Positions 51,046 through 60,929 of a stretch of 64,000 nucleotides of DNA are shown here, piece by piece (positions within the stretch are counted from its first letter, which is position 1; the number at the start of each line of letters is the position of its first letter). The position numbers and the translations under genes are program-made. The notes beneath the pieces are model-generated. The model saw only the letters and a list, made by a program, of their open reading frames with translations, did no database searches and was not told where the DNA came from. The stretch comes from Pyrodictiaceae archaeon (GTDB taxonomy: Archaea; Thermoproteota; Thermoprotei_A; Sulfolobales; Pyrodictiaceae), in assembly GCA_027036135.1 (NCBI GenBank), contig JALVSY010000030.1, forward strand, positions 246,222-310,221, written 5' to 3'.

Positions 51046-51734
51046 GCCTGGTTCTGGCACCACCGGTGGTGTTGTTCTAGTAGTAGGTGGGGTATATTGT
51101 TTATTCTTGCAGCTCCCTTAATGATAGTGGTTACAGTGTAGTATGCTAGGTCGAAGATTCTCGGCGCCTTTAGTGTTATCGCGATATCGCTTGTGGCTGC
51201 TATGCAGTTGTTTTTCTGCGCTTCCTCTATGATCTGTTTATCGGCGTTCTTGGTAGCCATCGTTTCTATCCCTAGTACTCTTCTCAGGTAGGCTGCTGTT
51301 TCGCCGCTATGGCTTGGCTGGCTATCCAGGACTATGATTGCCTCCTTGGGCTCTAGTCTCTGTAGTGCCTGGGCTAGTACCGGGACTAGTTTATCAATGT
51401 TCTCTATCACTAGGCGTGGCCCAGCGAGCAAAGAATCTCTTAGCATTGTGTCGCTGCACACGTAGAGAGGCGCATCGATCATTGCCGCGTATATCGTGGT
51501 TAGTTGATTGAACCCATCTACTACTAAACAATCCCCTCTTACCTGATCGGGTCCCTGCTTCTTCCTGGCTATTTCCTCGTTGATTTCCGGTGGATGTATA
51601 CAGCGTGACAAAAGGATGAGTGCTTCCCGTGACAAGCCGTGTTTTGAGCGTATGAGCTCGAGTGCTGCTTGCCTAGGGTAGCCGCGGGCGAGCAGGTAGT
51701 ATAGGTCGTAGAAGGCGTTACTTGGTGGCCCCAA
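51036..51734 (-). CDS. DUF434 domain protein
   Basis: A 232-residue conserved archaeal protein matching the DUF434 pattern: SRCIHPPEINEEIARK near residue 43, CLVVDGFNQLTTIYAA (about 68-83), ENIDKLVPVLAQAL and AIIVLDSQPSHSGE (about 136-149), and ATSDIAITL. The last third resembles the PIN/NYN-type nuclease arrangement of acidic residues (DG, D, D), which would suggest an RNase, but this is an inference. It overlaps alaS by 17 bases and the tRNA-Arg gene by 10 bases. Confidence 0.75.
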   Translation of the reverse strand: MGPPSNAFYDLYYLLARGYPRQAALELIRSKHGLSREALILLSRCIHPPEINEEIARKKQGPDQVRGDCLVVDGFNQLTTIYAAMIDAPLYVCSDTMLRDSLLAGPRLVIENIDKLVPVLAQALQRLEPKEAIIVLDSQPSHSGETAAYLRRVLGIETMATKNADKQIIEEAQKNNCIAATSDIAITLKAPRIFDLAYYTVTTIIKGAARINNIPHLLLEQHHRWCQNQAGP

Positions 51735-54489
51735 GCTGTTCTCTCACCGCATCCCTTACCAGGTTTATGGCCTCTGCCTCCCTAGTGGCGCCGCCCCGTA
51801 TGTAGAGGTTTATGTGGCTTGGCTTCCCTCCTCCCCTTATGCCGTGTTCTCTTAGCTTCTGCGCCACGGCTCTTAGGTCAATTATCTTTGCTGCTTGTTT
51901 TCCTGCCCCCACCTCTATTACTAGGTCGTTCCCCTTTCTCTCCACGCCTATGGTTATGGCCTCGGGGTCTTTTTCGCTGATCTCTCTCACCGCGTCCTGC
52001 ACTACTCCTCCTAGCGGCGCATCTCCCTTGACGATGTAGAGGTTCACGTTGCCGAGTCTCTCCCTAGTCTCAGTGGCCTGCCTCACTAATAGCTGTACGA
52101 AGTATCTGCGTATACTGGATAGTTGCTTCCTCGCCTCGTTGAGGTCCCTTACTAGCTTCTCTACACGTTTTGCTAGATCCCGTCTGCTTGCCCCTACGAG
52201 CTGGGCAGCCTTATCTAATGTTTCTTCGAGCTTCTTAGCGTAGGTCGCTGTCTCTGTCCCCGCTACTATCTCGAACCTTATTACCCCGTCCTGTAGCTTT
52301 TCCACGTTAACTATCTTTATGCCACCTATCTCAGCTGTATTGGCTACGTGGGTTCCGAAACAGGCCTCAACATCCCACGGGTCTTTCTCATCGCCTATCC
52401 TGAGCACCCTTATGACGGGGCTGAGTGGCACGCCTCCCTGGTAGAGGCGGAAGCCGTAGAGCTGTTCTGCCCTGTTCCGCTCCATTAGTGCCGCGGTGAC
52501 TGGTAACCGGGCTAGGATTGCCTTGTTTGCTAGCTCCTCTATCCTCTCTATCTCCTTCTTCGACGGTAGCTCGTAGTGTGTTAGGTCAAGCCGTGCCTTC
52601 TCCGGAGTCTTCTCAGCTCCTGCCTGCCATACGTGGTTCCCGAGTACTCTGCGAGCAGCACCTAGGAGGACATGAACGGCTGTGTGGTGCCTCATTAGCC
52701 GGTATCTACGCTCCCAGTCAATTACGCCTCTTGCCTTATCACAGTTCCTTGGCGGCTCTTTCTCCAAGACGTGTATGATTACATCGCCTATCTTCTCTAC
52801 GCGCTTCATGGCTATTTGTTGGCCACAAAGCTCTAGGACCCCAGTGTCGTGGAGCTGTCCACCGCCTGTCGGGTAGAAGGCCGTCTGGTCGAGGACCAAG
52901 TACACTCCGTTGACTCCCAGGACTTTTGCCTCGAAGCTCTTGAGGTAGGGGTCTTCGTGGAAGAGGCGCCTTGTCGCGGGGAACTTCCTCGCCCACTCAG
53001 CTATGTCGCTAGGAAGACCTGCTTCCTCTCGCGGTTTTTGTAGAACGCCGCTAGCGCCGTGGCGGTGAGCAACGAGTGCATAGAAGTTATGCGGTACATC
53101 GACTCTTGCTCCTAGCTTCCTAGCAGCTTCTGCTACGAGGTCTGGTGGTACACCCTTGGAGTCGTAGAGCACTATGAGGTCGTCCAGTTCTAGGCTCTTC
53201 TTCCTGCGCAGTAGCTTCTCCACCTCCCTGAGCCCCTTCTCCAGGCTCCTCAGGTAGCGCTTCTCCTCGAGCTCTGTCACGCGTAGTATGTAGTCGTGGT
53301 TATCGAGGAGCTGTGGATAGTAGTCGTGCCCCCAGAACTCTATCTGGTGAGCAACGAGCTCCGATAACGAGATACTAGCTCCTAGCCTCTTGATTACACG
53401 GAGTGCTCTTCGGAGAACTAGGCGGGCTAGGTAGCCTTCACCACTATTGCTTGGCACTATCCCGTCTCCGAGCATTAGTGCCAATGTCTTCGTGTGATCC
53501 AGCAGCGCATAGAGCCCTGCCTCGCGCTCAAGGATATCTCTGACCTGGTCGCTGCCAAGCCCGGTCTCTCTCCCTACTCTCTCATAGTACCCTTTGAGAG
53601 ATGCAGGATCCTCTGGGTCTAGTCTACCAGCGGCCCTAAGGGCTACCCAGAGCAGCTTATCCTCCGGCTTCTCGAGGCCCAGTAGCTTGCGATACTTCTC
53701 TACCAGCTCGCCATATATGGCGTGGAATGCTGTCGGCGTCTTCTGAGTGAACCATGCTATCCTCTCAATACCGTAGCCCGTGTCAACTACTCTGAGCGGT
53801 ATAGGCTCGTATCCCTTATCAGTTACGCGGTACTGCATGAACACAAGAGTTGCTAGCTCGAGCCCACCCACAGTGACCTCGAAGGAGGGGCCAGCGTTTC
53901 CTCCGCCCTCCCACCAGGACTCCTTGAAAGTTACCGCCTCCGGTGGAATGCCTAGCTCCTTTGTGAAGAACTCGAAGGCTAGCTGTAGTGTCTCCTCCTT
54001 CCAATACACTGGTTTATCTGGGTAGTTGAAGGCATGGTGGCCTCCCATCTCGAAGGATGTTAGGTGCCTCCCTAGGGTTACGCCCACATTGTCTATGTCC
54101 TCTAGCCTAATACTGGGCTGAACTATTACAAGGGGATTAGCTGGAGGAGGAACTAATCCACTCGTAACATGTGGTTGGAAGACAACAATGCTCGCTATAG
54201 TTAGGTAAAGGTCCTCACGCCACCTAGCGACAACTGGCCGTGGCTCAACGACCTCGTGGCCGTGCCGGTTAAAGAACTCTATGAATCGCCTACGGGCCTC
54301 ACTTACACTAAGCGGTGGGACGCTGCGCGGCACCTCCCAGAAATAATACTCGACACAGGGCGCGTCGTTGCAGTGGTCCTGGCTAGGGTTAAGTGTCCAG
54401 AAGAATTCTCCGCTTACCCTGCACCGTTTACGAATAAAGCCTTCACGGCGGAAGAACTCAAGCTCGTACTCGCTAGGTGATGCGCTCAA
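51718..54489 (-). CDS. alaS: Alanyl-tRNA synthetase
   Basis: A 923-residue archaeal-type AlaRS. An N-terminal domain with four spaced Cys/His (CRVSGEFFWTL ... HCNDAPC, about 19-45), a class II catalytic core (TSFEMGGHHAFN, SWWEGGGNAGPSFEV, VDTGYGIERIAW), a tRNA-recognition region, an editing domain with HTAVH (HxxxH) and CFGTHVANT (CxxxH), and the C-terminal glycine-rich GGGKPSHINLYIRGGA are all present. It charges tRNA-Ala. The start is TTG. Confidence 0.97.
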   Translation of the reverse strand: MSASPSEYELEFFRREGFIRKRCRVSGEFFWTLNPSQDHCNDAPCVEYYFWEVPRSVPPLSVSEARRRFIEFFNRHGHEVVEPRPVVARWREDLYLTIASIVVFQPHVTSGLVPPPANPLVIVQPSIRLEDIDNVGVTLGRHLTSFEMGGHHAFNYPDKPVYWKEETLQLAFEFFTKELGIPPEAVTFKESWWEGGGNAGPSFEVTVGGLELATLVFMQYRVTDKGYEPIPLRVVDTGYGIERIAWFTQKTPTAFHAIYGELVEKYRKLLGLEKPEDKLLWVALRAAGRLDPEDPASLKGYYERVGRETGLGSDQVRDILEREAGLYALLDHTKTLALMLGDGIVPSNSGEGYLARLVLRRALRVIKRLGASISLSELVAHQIEFWGHDYYPQLLDNHDYILRVTELEEKRYLRSLEKGLREVEKLLRRKKSLELDDLIVLYDSKGVPPDLVAEAARKLGARVDVPHNFYALVAHRHGASGVLQKPREEAGLPSDIAEWARKFPATRRLFHEDPYLKSFEAKVLGVNGVYLVLDQTAFYPTGGGQLHDTGVLELCGQQIAMKRVEKIGDVIIHVLEKEPPRNCDKARGVIDWERRYRLMRHHTAVHVLLGAARRVLGNHVWQAGAEKTPEKARLDLTHYELPSKKEIERIEELANKAILARLPVTAALMERNRAEQLYGFRLYQGGVPLSPVIRVLRIGDEKDPWDVEACFGTHVANTAEIGGIKIVNVEKLQDGVIRFEIVAGTETATYAKKLEETLDKAAQLVGASRRDLAKRVEKLVRDLNEARKQLSSIRRYFVQLLVRQATETRERLGNVNLYIVKGDAPLGGVVQDAVREISEKDPEAITIGVERKGNDLVIEVGAGKQAAKIIDLRAVAQKLREHGIRGGGKPSHINLYIRGGATREAEAINLVRDAVREQLGATK

Positions 54490-54645
54490 CTAGCTACCCC
54501 TAGGCCTAGACCGGGAGCCTAGCCCCCCTATAGTGCTTAGCCTTAGAACCAATAACCGAGCTGAGGGAGTTGAAACAAATTCATCGCATTTAGGTAGAAT
54601 TGTTTTTATGAATAGGAGGCGCGTGAAATGAGAGAAATAGGGCGG

Positions 54646-55683
54646 CTAGAACCCGAAGAGGCTCTCTAGGCCAGCGGCTAGTTGTTCCTCGCTAACCTCT
54701 TCCTTCTTTTCCTCCTCTTTCTTCTCCTCTTCCTCTTCTTCCTTCTTCTCCTCAGCAGCTGGCGCGGCTACTGGTGCAGCTACCTCTATCTCTATTCCTA
54801 GCTCCTTAGCCTTGTCCCCAAGCGCTGCCACCACAGTTAATGCCTTGTTAATAGCGAGTCTTAGCACGTACTCTGCGTTGTCCGGTGTCACGTAGCCAGC
54901 CTCGGCAGCTACTGCCAGTGCTCTCCTCACAGCTAGCGGTATTGCTACCTCTAGTACCTCTGGCTCCGGATATGCTATCTCGACTCCTAGCCAGAGCGCG
55001 TTCAAGTGTGCACGCATTACATCGTTGCGGTAAGCCTCAAGATCTAGTATTAGCTGGTCGCCTGGGATGACTACCCCAGAGTCGTAAGCGGCCTTTATCT
55101 TGAGCTTGACTATTATTGGCTCTATGCCTAGCTTCTGGAGAAGAGATGCTAGCTCAGGGCTAATAGTGTCCCCGGGCTTGGCTACCTTAGTATCCTTTGC
55201 TATCCAGATGGTTCCTCCCTGGACCCTTATTGGGACTTTGAGCTTGCCGAAGACGCTCATAATCGGGCCAGGCTTGAACCCAGTGTTACCTGCTGGGAGT
55301 ACTATCTCTGTTGGTGCAGTGTCCCCAGGCTTAGCTGGCGCGGTGGTAAACATCCGGTCTATGGCCATTGCTACCTCGAACGGGTTTAGATTAGTGAATA
55401 CGAACATATTGACTCCTGTAAGGTAGTCCTCCAAGGGCTTGGGGTCTATACCAGCCCTTTCTAGCGCGATTCGGAACAGTGTGTTCTTAGCAACCCTCAT
55501 GACGAGGGCGTTTCCTAGCTTTCTCTCAATCTTTCTCCGCAGCTTCTGTAGCTGCGCTGTTGGGGTCTTCATCAAGTCTATGATAAGTATCACTTTGTGC
55601 GACTTAGCTAGCTCGGTTAGCTCCTCTACCTCCTTTATCTTCCACTCGGGTATCCTCTTTGCACGCGTGGTCACATACGCCAT
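54646..55683 (-). CDS. rpl10: Large ribosomal subunit protein uL10 (P0)
   Basis: A 345-residue archaeal L10/P0, base of the ribosomal stalk. The RNA-binding N-terminal domain (residues 1-110, with RKIERKLGNALVMRVAKNTL), the GPIMSVFGKLKVPIRV insertion domain, the helical spine that binds L12 dimers and the acidic KKEEEEEEKKEEE tail ending ESLFGF are visible. It is the last gene of the L11-L1-L10 operon; no L12 gene follows. Confidence 0.96.
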   Translation of the reverse strand: MAYVTTRAKRIPEWKIKEVEELTELAKSHKVILIIDLMKTPTAQLQKLRRKIERKLGNALVMRVAKNTLFRIALERAGIDPKPLEDYLTGVNMFVFTNLNPFEVAMAIDRMFTTAPAKPGDTAPTEIVLPAGNTGFKPGPIMSVFGKLKVPIRVQGGTIWIAKDTKVAKPGDTISPELASLLQKLGIEPIIVKLKIKAAYDSGVVIPGDQLILDLEAYRNDVMRAHLNALWLGVEIAYPEPEVLEVAIPLAVRRALAVAAEAGYVTPDNAEYVLRLAINKALTVVAALGDKAKELGIEIEVAAPVAAPAAEEKKEEEEEEKKEEEKKEEVSEEQLAAGLESLFGF

Positions 55684-55703
55684 GTAAGAGACACCTCTCC
55701 TCC

Positions 55704-56372
55704 TTACTCTGGCCTAGCTAGGTAGAAGGGAACCTCTACTGGGGGCCCCATGGTGGTCTTTACTATTATTCTTGCTATGTTCTGGCGCGGATTTGGCAAC
55801 CTGTTTTCAAGTGTTGATAGCACCTTGAAAATGTTCTCTGTTATCTCCTTGGGGTCCATGTCCTCGGTTCCGACTCTGCACGCTACTTGTGGCTGATCCT
55901 TTGTCCTAAGAATCACGGCTGCGCGATACCTATTCACGAAGTCAACAATGTTAGCATTAGGGGGTACGGGGACAGGCACCTTTCCTCTCGGGCCTAGGGC
56001 TGGTGCTAGTGTACGGCCTACGAGAGGCATTAGGTCTGTACGTACGAGCACCCAGTCGCATGCCTCGGCTATCTTCTTCGCCGCCTTACGATTACCTACT
56101 AGGCCTTGTAGCTCCTCCCTCGTGATGACCCGGTCTGCTACTTCGCGGGCCTTAACAGCCATGTCGCCATCAGCTGCTACACATATCGTTGTCTTCTTCC
56201 GAGGCGGGTTAGGCAGGAACACTATCTCCCTAAGCCTCATCTGTGGATTCTTTAAGTCAATGTCCTTGAGCACTACTATTAGCTCTACTGCCTGCTTAAA
56301 GTTCCTAGGAGGACTACCCTCTATGGCCTCGCGCACGGCCTTCTCAACAAGGTCTCGCGGCACGAACGACAC
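55704..56372 (-). CDS. rpl1: Large ribosomal subunit protein uL1
   Basis: A 222-residue L1 of the mobile L1 stalk: KNPQMRLREIVFLPNPPRKK at the N-terminal side, the middle LMPLVGRTLAPALGPRGKVPVP and the C-terminal IIVKTTMGPPVEVPFYL match the family. It lies between L11 and L10, with 20-42 bases between genes. In many prokaryotes L1 represses this operon at the mRNA level. Confidence 0.96.
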   Translation of the reverse strand: MSFVPRDLVEKAVREAIEGSPPRNFKQAVELIVVLKDIDLKNPQMRLREIVFLPNPPRKKTTICVAADGDMAVKAREVADRVITREELQGLVGNRKAAKKIAEACDWVLVRTDLMPLVGRTLAPALGPRGKVPVPVPPNANIVDFVNRYRAAVILRTKDQPQVACRVGTEDMDPKEITENIFKVLSTLENRLPNPRQNIARIIVKTTMGPPVEVPFYLARPE

Positions 56373-56414
56373 TAGCGTACACCCCGTCTAGCCTGGTACA
56401 AGGGGGTAGGGGGT

Positions 56415-56915
56415 CTAAGCCTTCTCCCACTCCTCTTCATACTTTGCTAGTACCGCGTCGTAGACTCCGCTCTCTACTTCCTGTGTTACCTGCTTAGGGT
56501 CCTTGCCATCAACTGTTATGCCTATGCTCCTAGCAGAGCCAAGGATTGTCTTGACAGCAGCTTTAAGCGTCTTAGCATTAAGGGATGGTTTCTTGAGGAT
56601 GGCTATCTCAACTATTTTCTCGAATGATAGATCTCCTATCTTCTGGTGCATTGGGTCACCGGAGGGCTCTTTTGCACCTACTGCTTTGAGTAATAACTCT
56701 GTAGTTGTCGGTGGCTTTATCTCTATGTCGTATTCCTTTGTGTCCTCGTCAACCATTATCTTTATTGTTACCTCGAAGCCCTTGTACTTCTCGGTGAGCT
56801 TGTTCAACTCCTCACGCAACTTGGTTAGGTCAAGCCCGCTCTTCTTAAGCGTGGACAACGCGTCTTCTGTTACTTGGCCACCCTTAGCCTTGACGGTATA
56901 TACTCTTATCCCCAT
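56415..56915 (-). CDS. rpl11: Large ribosomal subunit protein uL11
   Basis: A 166-residue L11 of the GTPase-associated centre. Residues [20 protein letters not shown] and the C-terminal [18 protein letters not shown] are the family's RNA-binding part. The N-terminal part is recognisable but less conserved than usual. It begins immediately at the end of the Spt5 gene. Confidence 0.94.
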   Translation of the reverse strand: MGIRVYTVKAKGGQVTEDALSTLKKSGLDLTKLREELNKLTEKYKGFEVTIKIMVDEDTKEYDIEIKPPTTTELLLKAVGAKEPSGDPMHQKIGDLSFEKIVEIAILKKPSLNAKTLKAAVKTILGSARSIGITVDGKDPKQVTQEVESGVYDAVLAKYEEEWEKA

Positions 56916-57424
56916 TACTGGCCACCTCTCTCCTTTGCTGGGCGCACCGAGTCACCCGGTACCGTGATTTGGAGTGGGTACTCAATCTCAAGCACATTTA
57001 AAACTACCTCATTCTTACCGGGCACAACTCTAACTACTTGTGCCTTCATGCCACGGAATGGCCCTGATATTATTTCAACGATGTCTCCAGGCTTGAGAGT
57101 CTCCACGACGGCCTCAGGCTTCAACAATCTCTCAACATCCTCGTAGCGCAAGATACCGGGGACAACGCCCTTTGCATACCTTATACCCTGTATAGCGTTC
57201 GATGCGTGGAACGCTGCTGGCGTCTCAACTATAACGTAGCCCTTTATCCTCGGCGGAACTATCACAGCATATATCGGTATGTCCTCGTCCCTTGCCTTCT
57301 GCTCTATTATTAAGGCCACGTCCAGCTCACGGCCAGCAACAGTCCTTACAGCAAATAGTCTTGGCTCAAGCCTGGGCCTAGCTTTTTCCTCAGCCTTTGC
57401 CTCTTCACTCAAAGGCCTCTTCAC
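56915..57424 (-). CDS. spt5: Transcription elongation factor Spt5 (NusG)
   Basis: A 169-residue archaeal Spt5: NGN domain (residues about 20-105, [15 protein letters not shown] ... [20 protein letters not shown]) and a C-terminal KOW domain ([24 protein letters not shown]). It binds the RNA polymerase clamp and raises processivity. About 18 extra residues precede the NGN domain. It overlaps secE by 4 bases. Confidence 0.95.
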   Translation of the reverse strand: MKRPLSEEAKAEEKARPRLEPRLFAVRTVAGRELDVALIIEQKARDEDIPIYAVIVPPRIKGYVIVETPAAFHASNAIQGIRYAKGVVPGILRYEDVERLLKPEAVVETLKPGDIVEIISGPFRGMKAQVVRVVPGKNEVVLNVLEIEYPLQITVPGDSVRPAKERGGQ

Positions 57425-57621
57425 CCAGTAATGAGCTTAACAGCTACTAGCTGTATGAGATACGCAACAGATCCAACCAACAAGATAGTAAGCCACATTA
57501 TCTTCGCGGTCTGTTTGTACTCATCCATATCAGGTTTCTTGAGACGCTGGAGTATCAGCCGCCACTCATGAAGCGTCATCTTTATTTTCCCTATTATTCC
57601 CGGAGCCTCCTCTGACGCCAT
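57421..57621 (-). CDS. secE: Preprotein translocase subunit SecE (Sec61-gamma)
   Basis: A 66-residue protein with a cytoplasmic amphipathic helix (LHEWRLILQRLKKPDMDEYK) and one C-terminal membrane helix (IMWLTILLVGSVAYLIQLVA), the Sec61-gamma layout. It clamps SecY in the translocon. It sits between ftsY and spt5, as in other archaea. Confidence 0.94.
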   Translation of the reverse strand: MASEEAPGIIGKIKMTLHEWRLILQRLKKPDMDEYKQTAKIMWLTILLVGSVAYLIQLVAVKLITG

Positions 57622-57707
57622 ATCCTTCTACCCCCTAGTGGCTTTCCTCGGCTCTAGGGAAATGTAGGTTTTGCCTATCCAATGTGATAAGAGGCTAAGC
57701 CTTTTAC

Positions 57708-58637
57708 TCACACTATGCCCTCAAGAAGCTTCTTTACATAAGCCTTGGGGTTAAAGGGCTCCAAGTCCTCGTAACGCTGACCAACGCCAAGGAATAATAT
57801 AGGCTTATTAATTACAGCGGCTATGGTTAGAGCGCTGCCGCCCTTCACGTCTGCGTCAACCTTTGTTAGTACAACAAAGTCTATCCCGACAGCTTCATCA
57901 AAGAAGTGTGCTTGCTCAACGGCATCGTTCCCGGTTAGTGCGTCGACGACGAGTACCTTGTAGTCAGGTTTTGCTACGCGAGTTATTTTCCTAAGCTCCT
58001 CCATTAGGTCCTCGTCTGTGTGCATCCTGCCAGCAGTATCAGCTAAAACGACTCTATAGCCTCGTGCCCTAGCGTATTCTATGGCGTCATAGACTACTGA
58101 GGCCGGGTCAGCGCCATAGCGTCCACCTATAAAGGGTACCCCTAGCTTCTCAGCATGCATCTTTAACTGTTCCTGAGCACCAGCACGAAAAGTATCAGCC
58201 GCAGCAATGACGGGTGTAACGTTATTCTTTCTAAGCATATAGGCGAACTTAGCTATAGTAGTCGTCTTACCTACGCCGTTAACGCCGAAGAATAATATTC
58301 TCAAGGGATTGCTGGGGTCACGCTTCTTTGCCTCCTCAACAATGTTAACTGGCCTATAATTCCTAGAAACTATATCCTCTATTACCTCTGCAAGGGTATC
58401 TATTACATACTGTCGTACATCCTTGAATCGTGGAACCTTTGTACCAACTAGCTTCTTCTTAATAAGCTCCCCTATCTCCTCGGCAACTTCTAGAGCGACA
58501 TCACTCTCTACCAGGCTTATCGTCAGCTCCTCTATAATTGGCTCCAGATCCTCTTCCTTAACCTCCTTTGTAGTAATTGTCTCGCTTACGGTATCAACGA
58601 AACGCTTTAAGGCTTTCTTGAGCTTGTTAAATACCAT
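57708..58637 (-). CDS. ftsY: Signal recognition particle receptor FtsY
   Basis: A 309-residue SRP GTPase. The N domain (about 1-95) is followed by G1 FFGVNGVGKTTTIAKFAY (about 106-123), the insertion-box ADTFRAGAQEQL, G3 VVLADTAGRM and G4 VLTKVDADVKGG. It receives SRP-ribosome complexes at the membrane. The short N-terminal acidic part is usual in archaea. It starts 86 bases before secE. Confidence 0.96.
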   Translation of the reverse strand: MVFNKLKKALKRFVDTVSETITTKEVKEEDLEPIIEELTISLVESDVALEVAEEIGELIKKKLVGTKVPRFKDVRQYVIDTLAEVIEDIVSRNYRPVNIVEEAKKRDPSNPLRILFFGVNGVGKTTTIAKFAYMLRKNNVTPVIAAADTFRAGAQEQLKMHAEKLGVPFIGGRYGADPASVVYDAIEYARARGYRVVLADTAGRMHTDEDLMEELRKITRVAKPDYKVLVVDALTGNDAVEQAHFFDEAVGIDFVVLTKVDADVKGGSALTIAAVINKPILFLGVGQRYEDLEPFNPKAYVKKLLEGIV

Positions 58638-58804
58638 GGCTAAAACCCTCTTGCTTCTCGCAAAGAGCTATTAAGCTATAAAGCAACGATTTCAGTATTA
58701 TATGGAGTCTATGTTCCACTTACGTCCCTAAAAACTATGAAGCAGTGAGAATACCGTTCTCTATGTACAAGGACTAAAGAATTGCAGTAATGTTGGCTAT
58801 CAAG

Positions 58805-59257
58805 CTACTGCTGTTTCCTTTGTTGTGCTTGTTGAAGTGCTTGCTCAACTGCAGAGCGTAATGTCATATAGTACTGTGTTAGTTGTGCTAGTTCGCGGTT
58901 ATAACTATCTAGGAGCTTTGATGTCGCCGATTTCTCCTCCCTTATAACCTCAAGTGCTTTGTCCTTCTCAAGCTCTATGAATATATCCAGCCCGGCGTGG
59001 AGTAGTACTCTCTCTATCGGCTTTATCTCTCCCCTAACGAATACCGTGCCGGACGCATCAAGCGGGACAAAGGAGTCCTCGGAGCCCTTCTCTAGGTTCA
59101 ATATAGCATCCTCTACCGTTGATAACCTAGTGATTCTAGCAGATAGCTCGGCTACGAGTTCTTGGAGCTGTTTTAACTGGTTCTCGAGGAGACTAAGCTG
59201 GGCAATGGCCTCCTCGAGCGTTATTGCTCTCTGTTCTTGGCTCAAGGCTTTTCCCAC
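58805..59257 (-). CDS. pfdA: Prefoldin subunit alpha
   Basis: A 150-residue coiled-coil protein with a long N-terminal helix (ITLEEAIAQLSLLENQLKQL), a beta hairpin (FVPLDASGTVFVRGEI) and a C-terminal helix rich in Gln, the prefoldin alpha layout. With prefoldin beta it hands unfolded proteins to the thermosome. Its start overlaps the L18a gene by 16 bases. Confidence 0.92.
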   Translation of the reverse strand: MGKALSQEQRAITLEEAIAQLSLLENQLKQLQELVAELSARITRLSTVEDAILNLEKGSEDSFVPLDASGTVFVRGEIKPIERVLLHAGLDIFIELEKDKALEVIREEKSATSKLLDSYNRELAQLTQYYMTLRSAVEQALQQAQQRKQQ

Positions 59258-59505
59258 CTTGTGAGTTTGGAGAGCTCAACCACTTGTATGTCCTCTACCT
59301 GCTCAGGGGGAACCTCCTCTACTTTTTCAATTCTAATGTGGAACCTCTTTATCTTATGATTACTGCCCAGCTCTGAGAGAACCTTTTCCACTGCATGCTC
59401 TGGTTTCAAGGCCCTAACGTATTTGCGGAAAGGCCACCACTCCGGCATCTTGTATGGCCTTATCAGTATCTTTCCCTCAACAAGATAGATCTTGACGTCG
59501 CCCAT
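59242..59505 (-). CDS. rpl18a: Large ribosomal subunit protein eL20 (L18a/LX)
   Basis: An 87-residue archaeal LX protein: VKIYLVEGKILIRPYKMPEW and KYVRALKPEHAVEKVLSELG, then FHIRIEKVEEVPPEQVEDIQ match the family. It lies between eIF6 and prefoldin alpha, the usual archaeal order. Confidence 0.92.
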   Translation of the reverse strand: MGDVKIYLVEGKILIRPYKMPEWWPFRKYVRALKPEHAVEKVLSELGSNHKIKRFHIRIEKVEEVPPEQVEDIQVVELSKLTRWEKP

Positions 59506-59549
59506 TGTAGTCCCCCTCTCTTCTTTGGTTCCCGAGCACCCTATTCTGC

Positions 59550-60221
59550 TTAGAGCCTTAAAGCTTGCTGTATCCTCATTAATTCTGGACCCGTTGTCTC
59601 GTCTCCTACTAAGGCACCCTTGTCATTAGCGACTAGGCCCGCTTTAACGAAGTATAGGCCGAAGTTCACCGTGGCTGTAGCAAATCCTACACCGAAAAGA
59701 TTTGTAAGCATCTTTATCTCTTCGTCACTTACACCAGGGTGGACAACGCCCCCCCTATTCGTGACAACTATCATCGAGCCAACTGTTGGCATGTTAGCGA
59801 GAGGCTTCTGCAGCACCCTATCTACTCCTAGTACCTCTTGTATCTTCTTAATAGCGGCGACATCTATACTCGGCGATACCAGGGCACCAACATTGTTAGC
59901 AGCTATTAGATTTCCTAGAGCAGTCTGCCTTATGTTCAACACCTCTATTCTCATCTTGTCACCAATTAATTGCCTGAGGGCATCATACTCATCGGGTCTA
60001 ACTATACGTGGTAATAGCAACCCCTTATCGTTACCAGCAACCATTACGCCATTTATTATCATATCAGCTATCTTAGTCTCAATAACATCAACTCCTAGAA
60101 CGTCCTCAATGAGCTTCTTATCTTTGGGTGTAATTGTTGGTGGTACAAGAGCTATATAGTTATTCACGAAAATATATACACCTATATTAGGGTTACCATG
60201 TATATTAAGATAATCAATCAT
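59550..60221 (-). CDS. eif6: Translation initiation factor aIF6
   Basis: A 223-residue pentein-fold factor that binds the large subunit and stops premature joining. Repeats of the penta-fold are seen: [65 protein letters not shown] and [16 protein letters not shown]. It starts with ATG. Confidence 0.96.
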   Translation of the reverse strand: MIDYLNIHGNPNIGVYIFVNNYIALVPPTITPKDKKLIEDVLGVDVIETKIADMIINGVMVAGNDKGLLLPRIVRPDEYDALRQLIGDKMRIEVLNIRQTALGNLIAANNVGALVSPSIDVAAIKKIQEVLGVDRVLQKPLANMPTVGSMIVVTNRGGVVHPGVSDEEIKMLTNLFGVGFATATVNFGLYFVKAGLVANDKGALVGDETTGPELMRIQQALRL

Positions 60222-60415
60222 TCCCGCAACAACACCTCTCTAGCTACGTACCCGCTTTCCTAGAAAAGGAAAGAGCTTAGCAAAATACCCTATAGACAAT
60301 AAGTAGACAGCCAATAACATTACTACAGCTATAGTAAAGATCATGTAAAGAGTACAAGGATACTAAGCAGTTCAAGCTACTAGGGAAGGCAGTATCAATG
60401 CCCTAATAGAATACT

Positions 60416-60712
60416 TTAGTGCTGCCGTGTCTTTACCTTACTTTCTCTAACTAATACTACTTTGACTTTTCCGGATTCCTGGTCTTTTACTGCTTTCACA
60501 GTTACTCTTCTCGGCGGCTTCTCGATACTACGCGACCAAATGTACTCATTGACATTGTTGTGTATCACTACGTCCTTCTCTTCTACCCCAAAGTGCCTAG
60601 CAATGAACCTGCGTACTAGCCTTATAGCTCTTGCCGCTCTATTTGCCCTCCTACCCCAATAGACCTTATATATAGGTATTGTGTAAATGGCCTCCTTCTT
60701 ATCCTTAGGCAT
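60416..60712 (-). CDS. rpl31e: Large ribosomal subunit protein eL31 (L31e)
   Basis: A 98-residue basic protein located at the peptide exit tunnel. YTIPIYKVYWGRRANRAARA, IRLVRRFIARHFGVEEKDVV and VNEYIWSRSIEKPPRRVTV are family-typical. It is followed upstream by eL39, its usual neighbour. Confidence 0.95.
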   Translation of the reverse strand: MPKDKKEAIYTIPIYKVYWGRRANRAARAIRLVRRFIARHFGVEEKDVVIHNNVNEYIWSRSIEKPPRRVTVKAVKDQESGKVKVVLVRESKVKTRQH

Positions 60713-60742
60713 AAGAAGCTCACCCCTCTCATTTTAAGCAGC

Positions 60743-60898
60743 TTAGGCTTTCAGCTTAACCCTTCTCCAATGCCTTCTCTTCGGATGATCACGGAACTTT
60801 CTCATTGTGCGCATAATTACCCATAGCGGTACTGAGCGGTTTTGCTTAAGCGCCTTGGCTAGGCGGAGTTTCTTCCCCAGCGGCTTGAAGTGCGCCAT
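60743..60898 (-). CDS. rpl39e: Large ribosomal subunit protein eL39 (L39e)
   Basis: A 51-residue, very basic protein too short for many gene finders. It starts at ATG 60898 with [20 protein letters not shown], continues with the diagnostic [20 protein letters not shown] and ends [11 protein letters not shown]. It lines the exit tunnel. It lies 30 bases from the eL31 start in the same transcript. Confidence 0.95.
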   Translation of the reverse strand: MAHFKPLGKKLRLAKALKQNRSVPLWVIMRTMRKFRDHPKRRHWRRVKLKA

Positions 60899-60929
60899 CC
60901 TATTGCCGCCCCCGTGGCCCTATCCTTAC

